From NCBI GenBank assembly GCA_020627535.1, contig JAHDGU010000004.1, positions 186,001 through 250,000 on the forward strand: a stretch of 64,000 nucleotides of DNA, read 5' to 3'. The notes below the pieces were generated by a model. That model was not told where the DNA came from. It ran no database searches and was given only the letters and a program-made list of their open reading frames with translations. This stretch comes from Saprospiraceae bacterium (lineage in GTDB: Bacteria; Bacteroidota; Bacteroidia; Chitinophagales; Saprospiraceae). The translations under genes were made by a program, and so were the position numbers. Below, in pieces: positions 14,615 to 23,253 of this stretch (the stretch's first letter is position 1; each line of letters begins with the position of its first letter).

Positions 14615-16357
14615 CTACCATCCACCGACGCCTCCTCCGCCGCCGCCGCCGCCAGAGAATCCACCGCCAAAACTACCGGAAAATCCGCCACCGCCGCCAT
14701 CAGAAGATGGCTTGGTCGAGGTGGTGCGGATGTCTGAATTGACATCCCGATGAAAATTGCCCAAATAATAGTACGAGCGACCGCTGTTCCACTGTGGCCT
14801 ATAGCCTGCTTTGTCCAGTACGGACTTGAATGTACTGGACCATTTGTGCTCGACACCCAGAGCATAAGCATAGGGAAGCATCTCCTCGAAGTGCTCTGGC
14901 GTCATATCTGGAGGATTGAGGAGATTCATCCGATCCTTTTCTGCCATCTCCAGATACATCTGAAAGCCTTTGATCTCCGACTGCAACTTGAGCTTCTCTC
15001 TCGTGGGCTGTATGATCAGCCATCGATAGATGATGATGGCTATGAGGGCACAGGCTCCGAAGATGGCGAGCGACTTGATCGTAGCATACTCTCCTACACC
15101 AAATCGCGTCGATAAGAAGTAGCTCAGCCCCACAGCACCTATGGATAGCAAAATCGGTAAGGCAATGTACTGCAAGTTATTCCCTTCCTTGACAAATTCA
15201 TCGTGCTCTGCAACCAGTGCATTGCGATGACTCGCAGTAGCACCTGCTACTTTGGAATTGTAGTCGCCATCAAAAGTGACTTGATTTTTCTTGCCAAAGA
15301 CATTTGCCTGGATATAGTATTCTTCATCTGGCAGCGAACGATCAGCTTTCTTGAGTTTGGTCAAGGTGTACAACTTGGACTTGCCCAGAATGCTGCCCTT
15401 CTCCATCGAACTGATCTTGAGATATCCTTTCACAGCAAGTGATATGATGGCTGCGGTCAATGATCGAGATTTGTAGCCCTCTGAGAGTATGTAGCTCATG
15501 GATCCGGCGCTGAGATCATCTGGCGGATGGAAACCTACGGTCGCAGGAGGCGTGGGAGGATCTATCCCATAGCGAAACCAGGTATAGATGAAATATCCCA
15601 GCATACCGACACCGGTAAGAATCAGCACCAATAAACTACCAAATCGATGAAACCAACTTGGCGGACTGACGATGCCTTTGTCAAATCCTACAGCGACTGT
15701 CATCCCTTCATTTGGCCGTAAGGCTCGATCTGCCCTGTACTTGATGACTGATCTATCTGTAGACTCTACAGCTGTCAGCTCATTACCAGTACTCCCGTAG
15801 ACACCAGAGTAAGCCGCTTGCTGAAGTATAGATGTACCCTGCGGCAGATGGATGGTCGCACTTGAGTTTTCGATAGGAAACTGCACTCCTGTGCCGATGA
15901 CATTCCAGTAGATCTCGTCATAGTCGTCAAACATGACAACTTGACCTGGGACGCGGTACTTGATTTCATACTCAAAATAGCCGGACGGCAAAAAGTAATC
16001 TGACTGTCCCAGATAGAGCACGAGATCCGAAGAAACCTTCTTCGTGAGATATGGCTCCTGCTTACCATCCCTGGTGATCGAGTTGATCTTGTAGTGCACC
16101 TTGGTACGCTGGCCTTTGATATCACGGTGTAGAGGAAAATTCCTCGTGATACCTCTTCGGATCCGACGTCCATTGGCATAGACTCGTATCTTTTCGATCA
16201 CGTCGATGGAGCGATCTGTATTGACCGTGAGATCGACATGATAATCTGTGATGCGCTCAGCCTCTGTCTGTGCAGCGATCTCTGTGCTCAGTCCGAGGCC
16301 CATCCAGATGATGATCGACAGCAGAGCTCTCATGATACGATTTTGGGGTATTCTCAT
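14615..16357 (-). CDS. DUF2207 domain membrane protein with glycine-rich tail
   Basis: A 580-residue protein with a signal peptide, then a DUF2207-type extracytoplasmic domain (ERITDYHVDLTVNTDRSIDV at about 34-53, later RRGITRNFPL). Membrane segments lie near 245-265 (SLLVLILTGVGMLGYFIYTW) and 405-450. It ends in FGGGFSGGGGGGGGVGGW, a C-terminal glycine run typical of this family. It sits 7 bp downstream of lemA in the same operon, and DUF2207-LemA pairing is widespread in bacteria. Its molecular role is not established; an envelope function is inferred. The DNA at the 3' end contains CCG-type triplets like those in the giant HYR gene. Confidence 0.85.
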   Translation of the reverse strand: MRIPQNRIMRALLSIIIWMGLGLSTEIAAQTEAERITDYHVDLTVNTDRSIDVIEKIRVYANGRRIRRGITRNFPLHRDIKGQRTKVHYKINSITRDGKQEPYLTKKVSSDLVLYLGQSDYFLPSGYFEYEIKYRVPGQVVMFDDYDEIYWNVIGTGVQFPIENSSATIHLPQGTSILQQAAYSGVYGSTGNELTAVESTDRSVIKYRADRALRPNEGMTVAVGFDKGIVSPPSWFHRFGSLLVLILTGVGMLGYFIYTWFRYGIDPPTPPATVGFHPPDDLSAGSMSYILSEGYKSRSLTAAIISLAVKGYLKISSMEKGSILGKSKLYTLTKLKKADRSLPDEEYYIQANVFGKKNQVTFDGDYNSKVAGATASHRNALVAEHDEFVKEGNNLQYIALPILLSIGAVGLSYFLSTRFGVGEYATIKSLAIFGACALIAIIIYRWLIIQPTREKLKLQSEIKGFQMYLEMAEKDRMNLLNPPDMTPEHFEEMLPYAYALGVEHKWSSTFKSVLDKAGYRPQWNSGRSYYYLGNFHRDVNSDIRTTSTKPSSDGGGGGFSGSFGGGFSGGGGGGGGVGGW

Positions 16358-16364
16358 GCTCTAC

Positions 16365-16916
16365 TTAGAACTTCACTTGAGGATTGGCTCTCTCGGACTC
16401 GTTCTCGATCTCAAAGTAGTCTTGCTGCTCAAATCCAAATGGACCGGCAAGCATATTGCTTGGGAAAGACTCTATGGCAATGTTGAGCTCTCTTACCGTG
16501 GCATTGTAGTATCTTCTTGCCTTCTCAATATCAGATTCTATACCTGTCAGCTGATTTTGCAAATTGACGAATGACTGATTTGCTTTGAGATCCGGATAAG
16601 CTTCACTCAGGGCAAATACATTGGCAAGAGCGCTATTGAGTTGTTTCTCGGCAGATTCTTGTGCCTTCACATTGCCTGCAGATTGTGCTTGGTTTCGCGC
16701 TTCGATCACAGCATTCAAAGTATCCTTTTCGTGGGAAGCATATCCTTTGACAGTCTCGATCAGATTGGGTATGAGGTCATAGCGCTTCTTCAGCTGTACA
16801 TCAATGCCAGCCCAAGCTTCTTCGCTCATTGAGCGCTTGCGCACGAGTTTATTGTACAGATTGATCACCCAGAAGATGATGAGGACAGGAATGAGGAGTA
16901 AGAGTAAGTATCGCAT
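16365..16916 (-). CDS. lemA: LemA family protein
   Basis: A 183-residue protein with a single N-terminal membrane helix (LLLLLIPVLIIFWVINLYN). The family hallmark follows: SEEAWAGIDVQLKKRYDLIPNL, split here as AWAGIDVQLKKR and YDLIPNLIETVKGY. Then come the helical EARNQAQSA and a conserved YNATVRELNIAIESFPSN near the C-terminus. LemA proteins are coiled, membrane-anchored and widespread; their function is unclear. It is the first gene of a two-gene operon with the DUF2207 protein (7-bp gap). Confidence 0.92.
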   Translation of the reverse strand: MRYLLLLLIPVLIIFWVINLYNKLVRKRSMSEEAWAGIDVQLKKRYDLIPNLIETVKGYASHEKDTLNAVIEARNQAQSAGNVKAQESAEKQLNSALANVFALSEAYPDLKANQSFVNLQNQLTGIESDIEKARRYYNATVRELNIAIESFPSNMLAGPFGFEQQDYFEIENESERANPQVKF

Positions 16917-17052
16917 TCTACTTTGTTTGGTTTGTTCAGCTTCTACAACGCAAGCGGTGCAGATTGATTCCTAAAGGTCAGTATTTCTCGATGAGCGATG
17001 ATTGATACTCGACGAATCTATTTTGAGTAGACGAATTAGGCTTTCGCCAAAA

Positions 17053-17060
17053 TATCTTTG
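17053..17060 (+). promoter_or_regulatory. Bacteroidota -7 promoter element for plsC
   Basis: TATCTTTG is a perfect TAnnTTTG element, lying 18 bp before the ATG at 17078. TTTG at 17022-17025 is a possible -33 element, but the gap is long (27 bp). The GTG at 17060 overlaps the element, which argues that translation starts at 17078. Confidence 0.5.
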
Positions 17061-17077
17061 TGCTAGATTCAGTGATT

Positions 17078-17833
17078 ATGACATTCAGAGAAAAACTCCG
17101 AGTTTACGGACGATTTATACGATTTGGGCTCTTCACGGCTACGATTGTCTTTCGCGTACTCATCAATGCCTACTTCAATAAAAAGCCCCTCCAGAAAGGG
17201 ATGGACATTCGTCAAGAGTGGGCCAATAAAGCGATCAGCGGCATCTACAAGTTTCGCATCGACAAGAAGGGTCAGGTGCCACAGGGGCAACATCTCTACG
17301 TGAGCAATCACCGATCTAGTATCGACCCCATCGTACTGCTACAAGATGTGAGAGCTAGTCCTGTCTCGCGAGCCGATGTCGAGCACTACCCTCTTGTCGG
17401 TCGAGGATCCAAGGCGACGGGTATCATCTTCGTCGATAAGGAAAATCGCCGAAGTCGAGCAGCCACTCTTCAAGCCATAGAAGCGGCATTCAAGCGTGGT
17501 GAGAGCGTGGTGCTATTCCCTGAAGGAAAGACGCATGCTGAGGATCTCACCATCCGCTTTCACATTGGTTCCTTCAGAGCTGCGGCCGAGCACAATGTGC
17601 CTGTGTTCCCGATGGCCATTGACTATAAGGTACGAGAAGACTACTGGACGCATGAGGATCCTTTTCTAGTGCATTTTAATAAACAGTTTGGAAGGCGAGA
17701 TGAGACGCAGTGCAAGGTAAGATTTGGCCAAAGCATTGCTCCTTCTACACCAGAAGAGATGATGGCTCAAGCCCAGAGTTGGATCAACGGTCAGATTGAG
17801 GAGATGCGTGAGGAGTGGAAGAGGGATTTTTGA
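17078..17833 (+). CDS. plsC: 1-acyl-sn-glycerol-3-phosphate acyltransferase
   Basis: The frame could open at a GTG at 17060, but that codon overlaps a perfect -7 promoter element, so the ATG at 17078 is chosen (251 residues). The PlsC catalytic motif NHRSSID is at about 77-83 and the glycerophosphate-binding FPEGKTH at about 147-153. A hydrophobic stretch near the N-terminus (FGLFTATIVFRVLINAYF) would attach it to the inner membrane. It acylates lysophosphatidate to phosphatidate in phospholipid synthesis. The stop codon lies inside a GATTTTG heptamer repeat. Confidence 0.9.
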   Translation: MTFREKLRVYGRFIRFGLFTATIVFRVLINAYFNKKPLQKGMDIRQEWANKAISGIYKFRIDKKGQVPQGQHLYVSNHRSSIDPIVLLQDVRASPVSRADVEHYPLVGRGSKATGIIFVDKENRRSRAATLQAIEAAFKRGESVVLFPEGKTHAEDLTIRFHIGSFRAAAEHNVPVFPMAIDYKVREDYWTHEDPFLVHFNKQFGRRDETQCKVRFGQSIAPSTPEEMMAQAQSWINGQIEEMREEWKRDF

Positions 17834-17872
17834 TTTTTGATTTTGGATTTTGGATTTTGGATTTTGGATTTG
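17825..17872 (+). repeat. Heptamer tandem repeat GATTTT(T/G), about 6.7 copies
   Basis: Two GATTTTT and four GATTTTG units plus a partial unit run over the 3' end of plsC. The stop codon TGA (17831-17833) falls in the second unit. Unit changes upstream of the stop would alter the plsC tail; those after it would not. No terminator hairpin is associated. Confidence 0.9.
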
Positions 17873-17873
17873 A

Positions 17874-18081
17874 GCAGAAGCCAATTCGGCTTATTTGCTG
17901 TGCGCCAATCGTGTTTGCCGTGCGACTCCTGGCACCAGCTTTTCTAGGAAGAAGTTCTTCCAAGCAACAAATTAATCTTTAGAGTTACTCGGCGCCAGAA
18001 GGCGCACGAGAAACATATGAAGATTTTGTCAGATTCTTCTGTCCACCCTATTTAGGCATGGAGAAACTATCAACTCTCAAA
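17874..18081. other. Convergent intergenic region between plsC and the bestrophin gene
   Basis: About 200 bp with no recognisable gene. It contains short palindromic scraps (for example TTCTAGGAAGAAGTTCTTCC near 17940) but no clear terminator for either flanking gene. Confidence 0.4.
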
Positions 18082-19107
18082 CTATAATAAGATCGACATA
18101 TCACTGCTCGGCTGCACTGGATCTGGCAAGTCAGTCTCATCGAGCATCTGTCGGATATCTCTCTCGATACCTACTGCCATGCTGCTGATCGGCACATCAT
18201 TGAAAAGACCTTCGAATGGATTTTCCGAAAAGTCTCCGATCTTATCCATCAACCAGAAGACCCAAGAGCAGAGGGCAGAAAAGGGAATGGCCAGCCAAAG
18301 CATGAAGCTGTGCTCTCCGCCAACGGTAAATACATCAAGCATTCCGAAAGGAAGTAGAATGATAAAAATCTTGACGAAATAGTGGTTCACTGACGAGTAC
18401 TGTCGTGGAAATGGAAAGTTCTTAATACGCTCGGCTTTGCCCTGTAGCGTGTAAAATTCGGTGATCATGTTTTGCATCTGCAGATGACGGAAATGCTCCA
18501 AAGTATTTTCTGCTCTCAATGCTGCTAACTCTCTAGATTGCAGACTGAGAAGATGGCTACTGCGGTTGCCTTTGGTCTTGATGTAATCAAAGTCTGCTTG
18601 ACTTAAATAGGATTTGATTACGTCTAACTTTTCTTCCTTGTACTCCGAGCCAAATACCTCGCGGTAGTACTGATCATTGCTCGCATTGTGCTCCCAAGGC
18701 TTGAGCTTGCGCAGCTCTAGGGCAAAACATCTGAGCCAAGCCACGTGGCGATGGACCAGTCTTTTGGTGATGCTCTGTAGTTCTCCTTCGGATAGTGGAA
18801 GCTCTCGGTGACTATTGGAAATATGATCTCTTGCCATCACGGTAAATGACCTTGAAGCGTTGACGATACCACCCCATATCTTCCGAGCTTCCCAGAGTCT
18901 GTCATAGCTCGAATTGTTCTTGAAGCCGAGATAAAAAGCTACGGCAATACCAATCAATGACAGCGGCTGCCAAGGTATGTGCATCCAATGCCAATCAGTG
19001 AGAGCATGAATGACTATAGGCAAGGCTGCCCAGCATATAAAGAATACAATGGATCTCCATGTCCAGCGCACCGTGTGCCACAATTTGTATCGTTGTCCTG
19101 TTTGCAT
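18082..19107 (-). CDS. Bestrophin family ion channel protein
   Basis: A 341-residue membrane protein. The bacterial bestrophin (UPF0187/YneE) pattern is clear: WTWRSIVFFICWAALPIVIH (helix 1), SLIGIAVAFYLGFKNNSSYDR with the family's FRxxxSYxRxWE-like stretch (NNSSYDRLWEARKIWGG at about 66-82), and two further helices near 230-280 (IFIILLPFGMLDVF, MLWLAIPFSALCSWVFW). It continues with NPFEGLFNDVPISSMAVGIE, matching the conserved ENPF...D.P motif. Bestrophins are pentameric anion or cation channels. It stands alone, and its start is 14 bp from a copy of the dispersed CGCTTTCGC 15-mer. Confidence 0.88.
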   Translation of the reverse strand: MQTGQRYKLWHTVRWTWRSIVFFICWAALPIVIHALTDWHWMHIPWQPLSLIGIAVAFYLGFKNNSSYDRLWEARKIWGGIVNASRSFTVMARDHISNSHRELPLSEGELQSITKRLVHRHVAWLRCFALELRKLKPWEHNASNDQYYREVFGSEYKEEKLDVIKSYLSQADFDYIKTKGNRSSHLLSLQSRELAALRAENTLEHFRHLQMQNMITEFYTLQGKAERIKNFPFPRQYSSVNHYFVKIFIILLPFGMLDVFTVGGEHSFMLWLAIPFSALCSWVFWLMDKIGDFSENPFEGLFNDVPISSMAVGIERDIRQMLDETDLPDPVQPSSDMSILL

Positions 19108-19156
19108 ATCTGGATTTTATCGCTTTCGCGAAAATAGTGATCGGCATCAATTGGAC

Positions 19157-19918
19157 TTAGTCCATCAAAAAAGAAAGTCCGACACTCCAATAGTTCCTAT
19201 CTCGAATCTCAGACACGCCCCAGCCATAGGCAAAGTCGAGTACAAGATCGCCCAGCAACCAAAACTCGAGGGCACCGCCTGCATAGTTCGTAGTGGGAAT
19301 GTCTAGATTGAAGTCATTGCCAAAAAACTCGAGATAAACAGCGATTTCATCCATCACAGCGATTCGCGTACTGAGAGAATAGTTAAGGCTCGATAGATCT
19401 CCATCTCCTTTGGTGTAGCCCAAATTGGCACCTACGATGAAGATGTCGTTGATATACTTCTCGGCGATGATGCGACCAGTGACATTTAAGTCATTTGGGC
19501 GAAAGCCCTCACTCCGAGCTCCAGGTATATCAAACTCAAGGAGCGTACTGATCGCTGGCATAAATCTACCCTCAGGAATCAAAGCAATCTTGGTGGACAA
19601 CTGTACCGGAGCAACTTCGCTCAATAGGTTGCTGATATCCGATTCCTGAATGTAAAACTTGCGATGACCGATGCGTGCTCTTAGCTCCACCGACTTCAAC
19701 AAGCCATATCGGGCTAACACAGTATTTCCTGCCAGATCGAGTTGACTGAGACCAAGGTCGTGCAGCTGAAAATATCCGTACTCAATCTGCCCCTTGGACT
19801 TGTCCAATGTACCCGCGGTGGCATAGGCAAAAGAGCGATCCGTGATCGGATAATCTTGACAAAACAGTGGCATCGAAAACAACACCAACATAATGCCGGC
19901 AAAATAGGATCTATTCAT
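19157..19918 (-). CDS. Putative outer-membrane beta-barrel protein
   Basis: A 253-residue protein with a signal peptide (MNRSYFAGIMLVLFSMPLFC, then QDYPITD). Alternating amphipathic strands throughout (QIEYGYFQLHDL, VELRARIGHRKFYI, LNYSLSTRIAVMDEIAVYLEFF) end in NYWSVGLSFLMD. The pattern resembles the transporter/phenol-degradation type of outer-membrane barrel. No ligand can be inferred. It has no operon partners in view; the neighbouring bestrophin gene is 50 bp downstream on the same strand. Confidence 0.65.
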   Translation of the reverse strand: MNRSYFAGIMLVLFSMPLFCQDYPITDRSFAYATAGTLDKSKGQIEYGYFQLHDLGLSQLDLAGNTVLARYGLLKSVELRARIGHRKFYIQESDISNLLSEVAPVQLSTKIALIPEGRFMPAISTLLEFDIPGARSEGFRPNDLNVTGRIIAEKYINDIFIVGANLGYTKGDGDLSSLNYSLSTRIAVMDEIAVYLEFFGNDFNLDIPTTNYAGGALEFWLLGDLVLDFAYGWGVSEIRDRNYWSVGLSFLMD

Positions 19919-19946
19919 GCTGCGAAGGTAGATCGCCGCCTGTGAA

Positions 19947-20768
19947 TTACCAGTCTTTTTTCTTGAGAAGCAGGTATGAGAGTAGAATAAATACCGTCGA
20001 CCAGATCAAAGCCACAATGACTCTTTGCCAACTCACAAAATCTTGAATTTCTTGAAGGAAGTACTTGCCAAATGGCTGAGTCACAACTCTATTGATGGCA
20101 GTTACAGGCAATATTTCAGCCACTTGCCGCCAAAACTGAGAAAGATTCTCATAATGACTTAAAAATAGACTGAGCAAGGGCTCGAACATATAGGTGTAAA
20201 TCGCAAGCCCAATAATCAAAAATCCCGGTCTCGGAAAAAGCAGTGTCAACATCAGGCAAAATGCCAAGTAACCAAATATGATGATGAAATGACCTCCCAC
20301 AAATTGGAGTCCTTCGAGGATGTAGTGGAGACCTTGTACTCGGGAATAAAGCAATCCTGCAGTAAGTGCCACAAGGAATACAACCACACTAGAAAATGCA
20401 GCCATGACGCCATTGAACAGCAGCTTTCCCTTGAGGTATTCTCCGATGCTCTGACCGTCAATAATATTCTGACGGAGTGTACGATTGCGAATTTCATTGG
20501 CGACGATGGTCACTACGATGCAGCCTAAAAACAGCTTGAATACCGAGGAAAGATAGGCCATATTTTGCCAGACATCCTGCAAGTCAAAAATGGGAAACAT
20601 CGTGGGATCAAGTCCTCTAAATTCTGCACCCTGATTCTTGAAAAAAAGCAGCAAACTGCGTGCTCCAATCACGAGTCCAAATATTGCCACAGCATAGATG
20701 CCTGCAAAGATCCAAAAGCCCTTGAAGGACTTCAGCTTGTACCACTCTATCTTGATCAACCTATTCAT
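19947..20768 (-). CDS. ABC-2 type transporter permease
   Basis: The open frame extends to 20801, but the ATGs at 20774 and 20768 overlap the end of the ATPase gene in the typical coupled manner; 20768 (MNRLIKIEW) is chosen, giving an 8-bp overlap. About 273 residues with six likely membrane helices (WIFAGIYAVAIFGLVIGA, FKLFLGCIVVTIVAN, FSSVVVFLVALTAGLL, FIIIFGYLAFCLMLTLLF, FLIIGLAIYTYMFEPLL, VIVALIWSTVFILLSYLLL). It is the membrane half of an exporter with the upstream ATPase. The substrate is unknown, and it sits at the end of the ECF sigma operon. Confidence 0.85.
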   Translation of the reverse strand: MNRLIKIEWYKLKSFKGFWIFAGIYAVAIFGLVIGARSLLLFFKNQGAEFRGLDPTMFPIFDLQDVWQNMAYLSSVFKLFLGCIVVTIVANEIRNRTLRQNIIDGQSIGEYLKGKLLFNGVMAAFSSVVVFLVALTAGLLYSRVQGLHYILEGLQFVGGHFIIIFGYLAFCLMLTLLFPRPGFLIIGLAIYTYMFEPLLSLFLSHYENLSQFWRQVAEILPVTAINRVVTQPFGKYFLQEIQDFVSWQRVIVALIWSTVFILLSYLLLKKKDW

Positions 20769-21660
20769 GCTCATCAAGAATTTTGAGGAATTCTTGCTCA
20801 AGGCTTCCTCCTCGTTTCACAAGATGAGTGAGGCTGATACCCGATTGATACAACTGTACATTGAGTGCAGCAGGATTGATGTCTCCCGACTGCTTTATTT
20901 CTATGTAAGAGGTGGTCGATGAAATATTGCTAGAGCCAAAGCGCTCTTCTAAATATGACCTCAGTGCAGACATATCTTCTGACGCGATCTCGATCACGGA
21001 TTGACCATCCAAAGCCTCACCCACGCTCCCTTGATAGAGCTTCTTTCCTTTTTGGAGCACCATGAAGTGAGTACAGACCTTCTGCACCTCATCAAGCAAA
21101 TGGCTGGCCAGGATAATGGTCTTACCCATCCGAGCAATATCTGTGATCAGCTGTCTTATCTGAACGATTCCTTTAGGATCTAGACCATTGGTCGGCTCAT
21201 CCAGGATCAGTACTTCTGGATCTGAAATCAGAGCAGAGGCAATGGCCAAGCGTTGCTTCATCCCAAGACTATAGGTCTTGAAGGCGTCGTGCCTTCGTTC
21301 ATAGAGACCTACAAGATCCAGCACTTTATCGATCCGATCATGACTGGTCTCTTTGATCTCTGCAGCTACCTGAAGATTTTGATAGGCTGACATATATGGA
21401 TAAAAGCAAGGATGCTCAAGTATGGCTCCGATATTTCGTCTTAGCTCTGCACGTGGTGTTTGACCAAACCACTCATAGCTTCCACTCGTTGGTTTGAGCA
21501 CATTGAGCAGCATACCTAGCGTAGTGGTTTTTCCACTACCATTAGGCCCAAGTAGTCCGAAGATCATACCCCGTTCTATCTCGAGATCCAAACCTTCTAA
21601 GGCCGTGACTCGACGATATTGTTTTCTGAGAGCTGAAGTCTTGAGTACAATTTCACTCAT
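20761..21660 (-). CDS. ABC transporter ATP-binding protein
   Basis: A 299-residue protein with Walker A GPNGSGKTT at about 38-46, Q-loop region, the ABC signature YSLGMKQRLA (about 136-145), Walker B VLILDEPTNGLDP (about 157-169) and the switch histidine ASHLLDEV. A C-terminal extension (about 220-299) is typical of ABC-2 drug or bacitracin-type exporters. Its start overlaps the preceding DUF4252-like gene by 4 bp and its end overlaps the permease by 8 bp, so all are probably translated from one message. Confidence 0.93.
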   Translation of the reverse strand: MSEIVLKTSALRKQYRRVTALEGLDLEIERGMIFGLLGPNGSGKTTTLGMLLNVLKPTSGSYEWFGQTPRAELRRNIGAILEHPCFYPYMSAYQNLQVAAEIKETSHDRIDKVLDLVGLYERRHDAFKTYSLGMKQRLAIASALISDPEVLILDEPTNGLDPKGIVQIRQLITDIARMGKTIILASHLLDEVQKVCTHFMVLQKGKKLYQGSVGEALDGQSVIEIASEDMSALRSYLEERFGSSNISSTTSYIEIKQSGDINPAALNVQLYQSGISLTHLVKRGGSLEQEFLKILDEHE

Positions 21661-22250
21661 TGATCAAAGGGCTCTTGATCAGGGGCTTGATCTTGAATGG
21701 CAGGCTCTTCAGGGTCATTTTGACCTTGCTGCTTTGATCTGAGAGCAAAAATGTCTTTGAATCCCAACTCTTGCATCACCGGATCTTGAGCGATATTGGC
21801 GTAGACTTTGGCAAGTCTTAAGATATTGATATTTCCCATGAATTGTGAGATAAAGTACTCACCATCAAAGCTGCCAATGATAATCTTCTCATGCTTCTTT
21901 TTTCGACAAAGGATGTGAAAATCCTGAGCACCGCCAGACATGCTCAGACACTCTTCAAATCCTTCTTGTTCGATCATCAGTCTTCTTATACTATCCAGCT
22001 TCACACCATCCACCTTCCTGTCAGATAGTCTGATAAAGGCAATGTGCTCAATCTCATCTGTGAGCTTGTTGAAGTCTGCGTCATTGGAGAAGTTGACCAT
22101 GCGCAGCGTACTCGGATAGAGGTACAATGGCATATGCCCCATCCGCTGCTCTTTGATCGACTCAAAGACTTGACTCTGTGCCATCAGCTGATCGGACCAG
22201 AGTCCGATCGCTGATAGGCTGATGCATATACAAAACAGTATTTTTTTCAC
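21657..22250 (-). CDS. DUF4252-like secreted protein
   Basis: A 197-residue protein with signal peptide MKKILFCICISLSAIGLWSD. It shares layout with the gene just upstream: LSDRKVDGVKLDSIRRLMIE, a central FEECLSMSGGAQDFHILCRK, then IIIGSFDGEYFISQFMGNIN. This is the DUF4252 pattern of a small periplasmic or lipid-exposed domain. It ends in an acidic, proline- and glutamine-rich tail (NDPEEPAIQDQAPDQEPFDQ). The stop overlaps the ATPase start (ATGA, 4 bp). Function unknown. Confidence 0.75.
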   Translation of the reverse strand: MKKILFCICISLSAIGLWSDQLMAQSQVFESIKEQRMGHMPLYLYPSTLRMVNFSNDADFNKLTDEIEHIAFIRLSDRKVDGVKLDSIRRLMIEQEGFEECLSMSGGAQDFHILCRKKKHEKIIIGSFDGEYFISQFMGNINILRLAKVYANIAQDPVMQELGFKDIFALRSKQQGQNDPEEPAIQDQAPDQEPFDQ

Positions 22251-22270
22251 AAGATCTGCTCTGTGCTATC

Positions 22271-22801
22271 CTACTCTTTTCCGATACTTTCCAGTCTCTC
22301 CAGACCTCTGATCTCCATGACTCTCGCCATCTTAGAAATCGCCTTGAGATCGATCTCACCGAAGAGAGTCATGATGGCAAATTCATTGCTGCCGCCCATG
22401 ACCATGAGAAGCTCAGAGATCTGCTTTCCATCTCTTTTGATCATAAATCTCACGCGCTCTTGCTTGTCATCGACTGACATGAGCTCTTCGTATCCTGCGC
22501 CCTTGACTGCCGTCAGACTTTCTTTGAAAAGTGGCATCCCATTCTGGTCATCTCTGAAGAGAACTTTGAGACCCTCAAGCTTTGCGATAGCATCTAGGAC
22601 TTCTTGCTCTACTTCATTTTCACTGTCAAGCTCGATGAAGAGGTCAAACATTTGTTGAGAGACACTAACTCTAGTGAAATTCTCGTCCAGTTCATATTTA
22701 TCAAAGATGTTTTGGACGGCTTTGCTTTGCGCAAAAATGGCTGGCATACTGAGCATGATTGCTAGAACCAATGCTGATGATTTTTTCAATAGTGTATTCA
22801 T
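22271..22801 (-). CDS. DUF4252 domain protein
   Basis: A 176-residue protein with a signal peptide (KKSSALVLAIMLSMPAIFAQ). The body matches DUF4252: FTRVSVSQQMFDLFIELD, then EELMSVDDKQERVRFMIKRD and ELLMVMGGSNEFAIMTLFGE, ending IDLKAISKMARVMEIRGLE. DUF4252 genes often sit behind ECF sigma/anti-sigma pairs in Bacteroidota. The start overlaps the upstream gene's stop by 4 bp. It is probably a periplasmic output or sensor of this sigma system (inference). Confidence 0.85.
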   Translation of the reverse strand: MNTLLKKSSALVLAIMLSMPAIFAQSKAVQNIFDKYELDENFTRVSVSQQMFDLFIELDSENEVEQEVLDAIAKLEGLKVLFRDDQNGMPLFKESLTAVKGAGYEELMSVDDKQERVRFMIKRDGKQISELLMVMGGSNEFAIMTLFGEIDLKAISKMARVMEIRGLERLESIGKE

Positions 22802-23253
22802 TTTTGAATTCTTTTTTGTGTGGAGGAAAATTTTGCCAAATTCTGAGTACTCAATTGGGCATTGTTATTCAATTTATTTGATAAGACTGCGAGAGAGAGT
22901 TTGGTCTGCTCATAGGCGAGTCTTACTTCCGTGTCTGTGTAGCTCCGTGCGCTGTGCTGTGATTGCCAATACCATCCGGCTAGAGATATAGCGACAACCA
23001 TAGAAGCTGCACGCAGCCAAGTCTTAGGTCTGAGTCTAGTGACTTTAGTGGTCTTTGGTTTTTCCACTTCATTCCATAGAGGCTGAAGCATATTTTCCGA
23101 AGGCTCAATGGCATTGAAGTCCGACAAGAGCTTGAAGTACTCCTGATCTTCATCTTGTCGATAGGGAGCGTCCTTTTTGAGCGAAAGCTCCTCTTGGATA
23201 TTCGTCTCACCAGTCCAATACTTCTGTATCATATCATCCATCATGGACTCCAT
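22798..23253 (-). CDS. Probable anti-sigma factor (single-pass membrane protein)
   Basis: A 151-residue protein. An N-terminal cytoplasmic part (ETNIQEELSLKKDAPYRQDE) precedes one membrane helix (WLRAASMVVAISLAGWYW, about 81-98) and a short periplasmic tail with SYTDTEVRLAYEQTKLSLAV. Bacteroidota operons of this type carry such a protein next to the ECF sigma gene. No zinc-binding HxxxCxxC motif is visible. The start could be the first ATG (23253) or the fifth residue (23241, giving an 8-bp overlap with the sigma stop). Anti-sigma activity is inferred from position and topology. Confidence 0.7.
   Translation of the reverse strand: MESMMDDMIQKYWTGETNIQEELSLKKDAPYRQDEDQEYFKLLSDFNAIEPSENMLQPLWNEVEKPKTTKVTRLRPKTWLRAASMVVAISLAGWYWQSQHSARSYTDTEVRLAYEQTKLSLAVLSNKLNNNAQLSTQNLAKFSSTQKRIQK

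Noticed and set aside
17060-17062. GTG at 17060 as the plsC start
   Set aside because: It overlaps a perfect -7 promoter element and the ATG at 17078 is a better start.
22263-22658. Plus-strand serine-rich frame opposite the DUF4252 gene
   Set aside because: Antisense shadow of a well-supported, signal-peptide-bearing gene in an overlapping operon.
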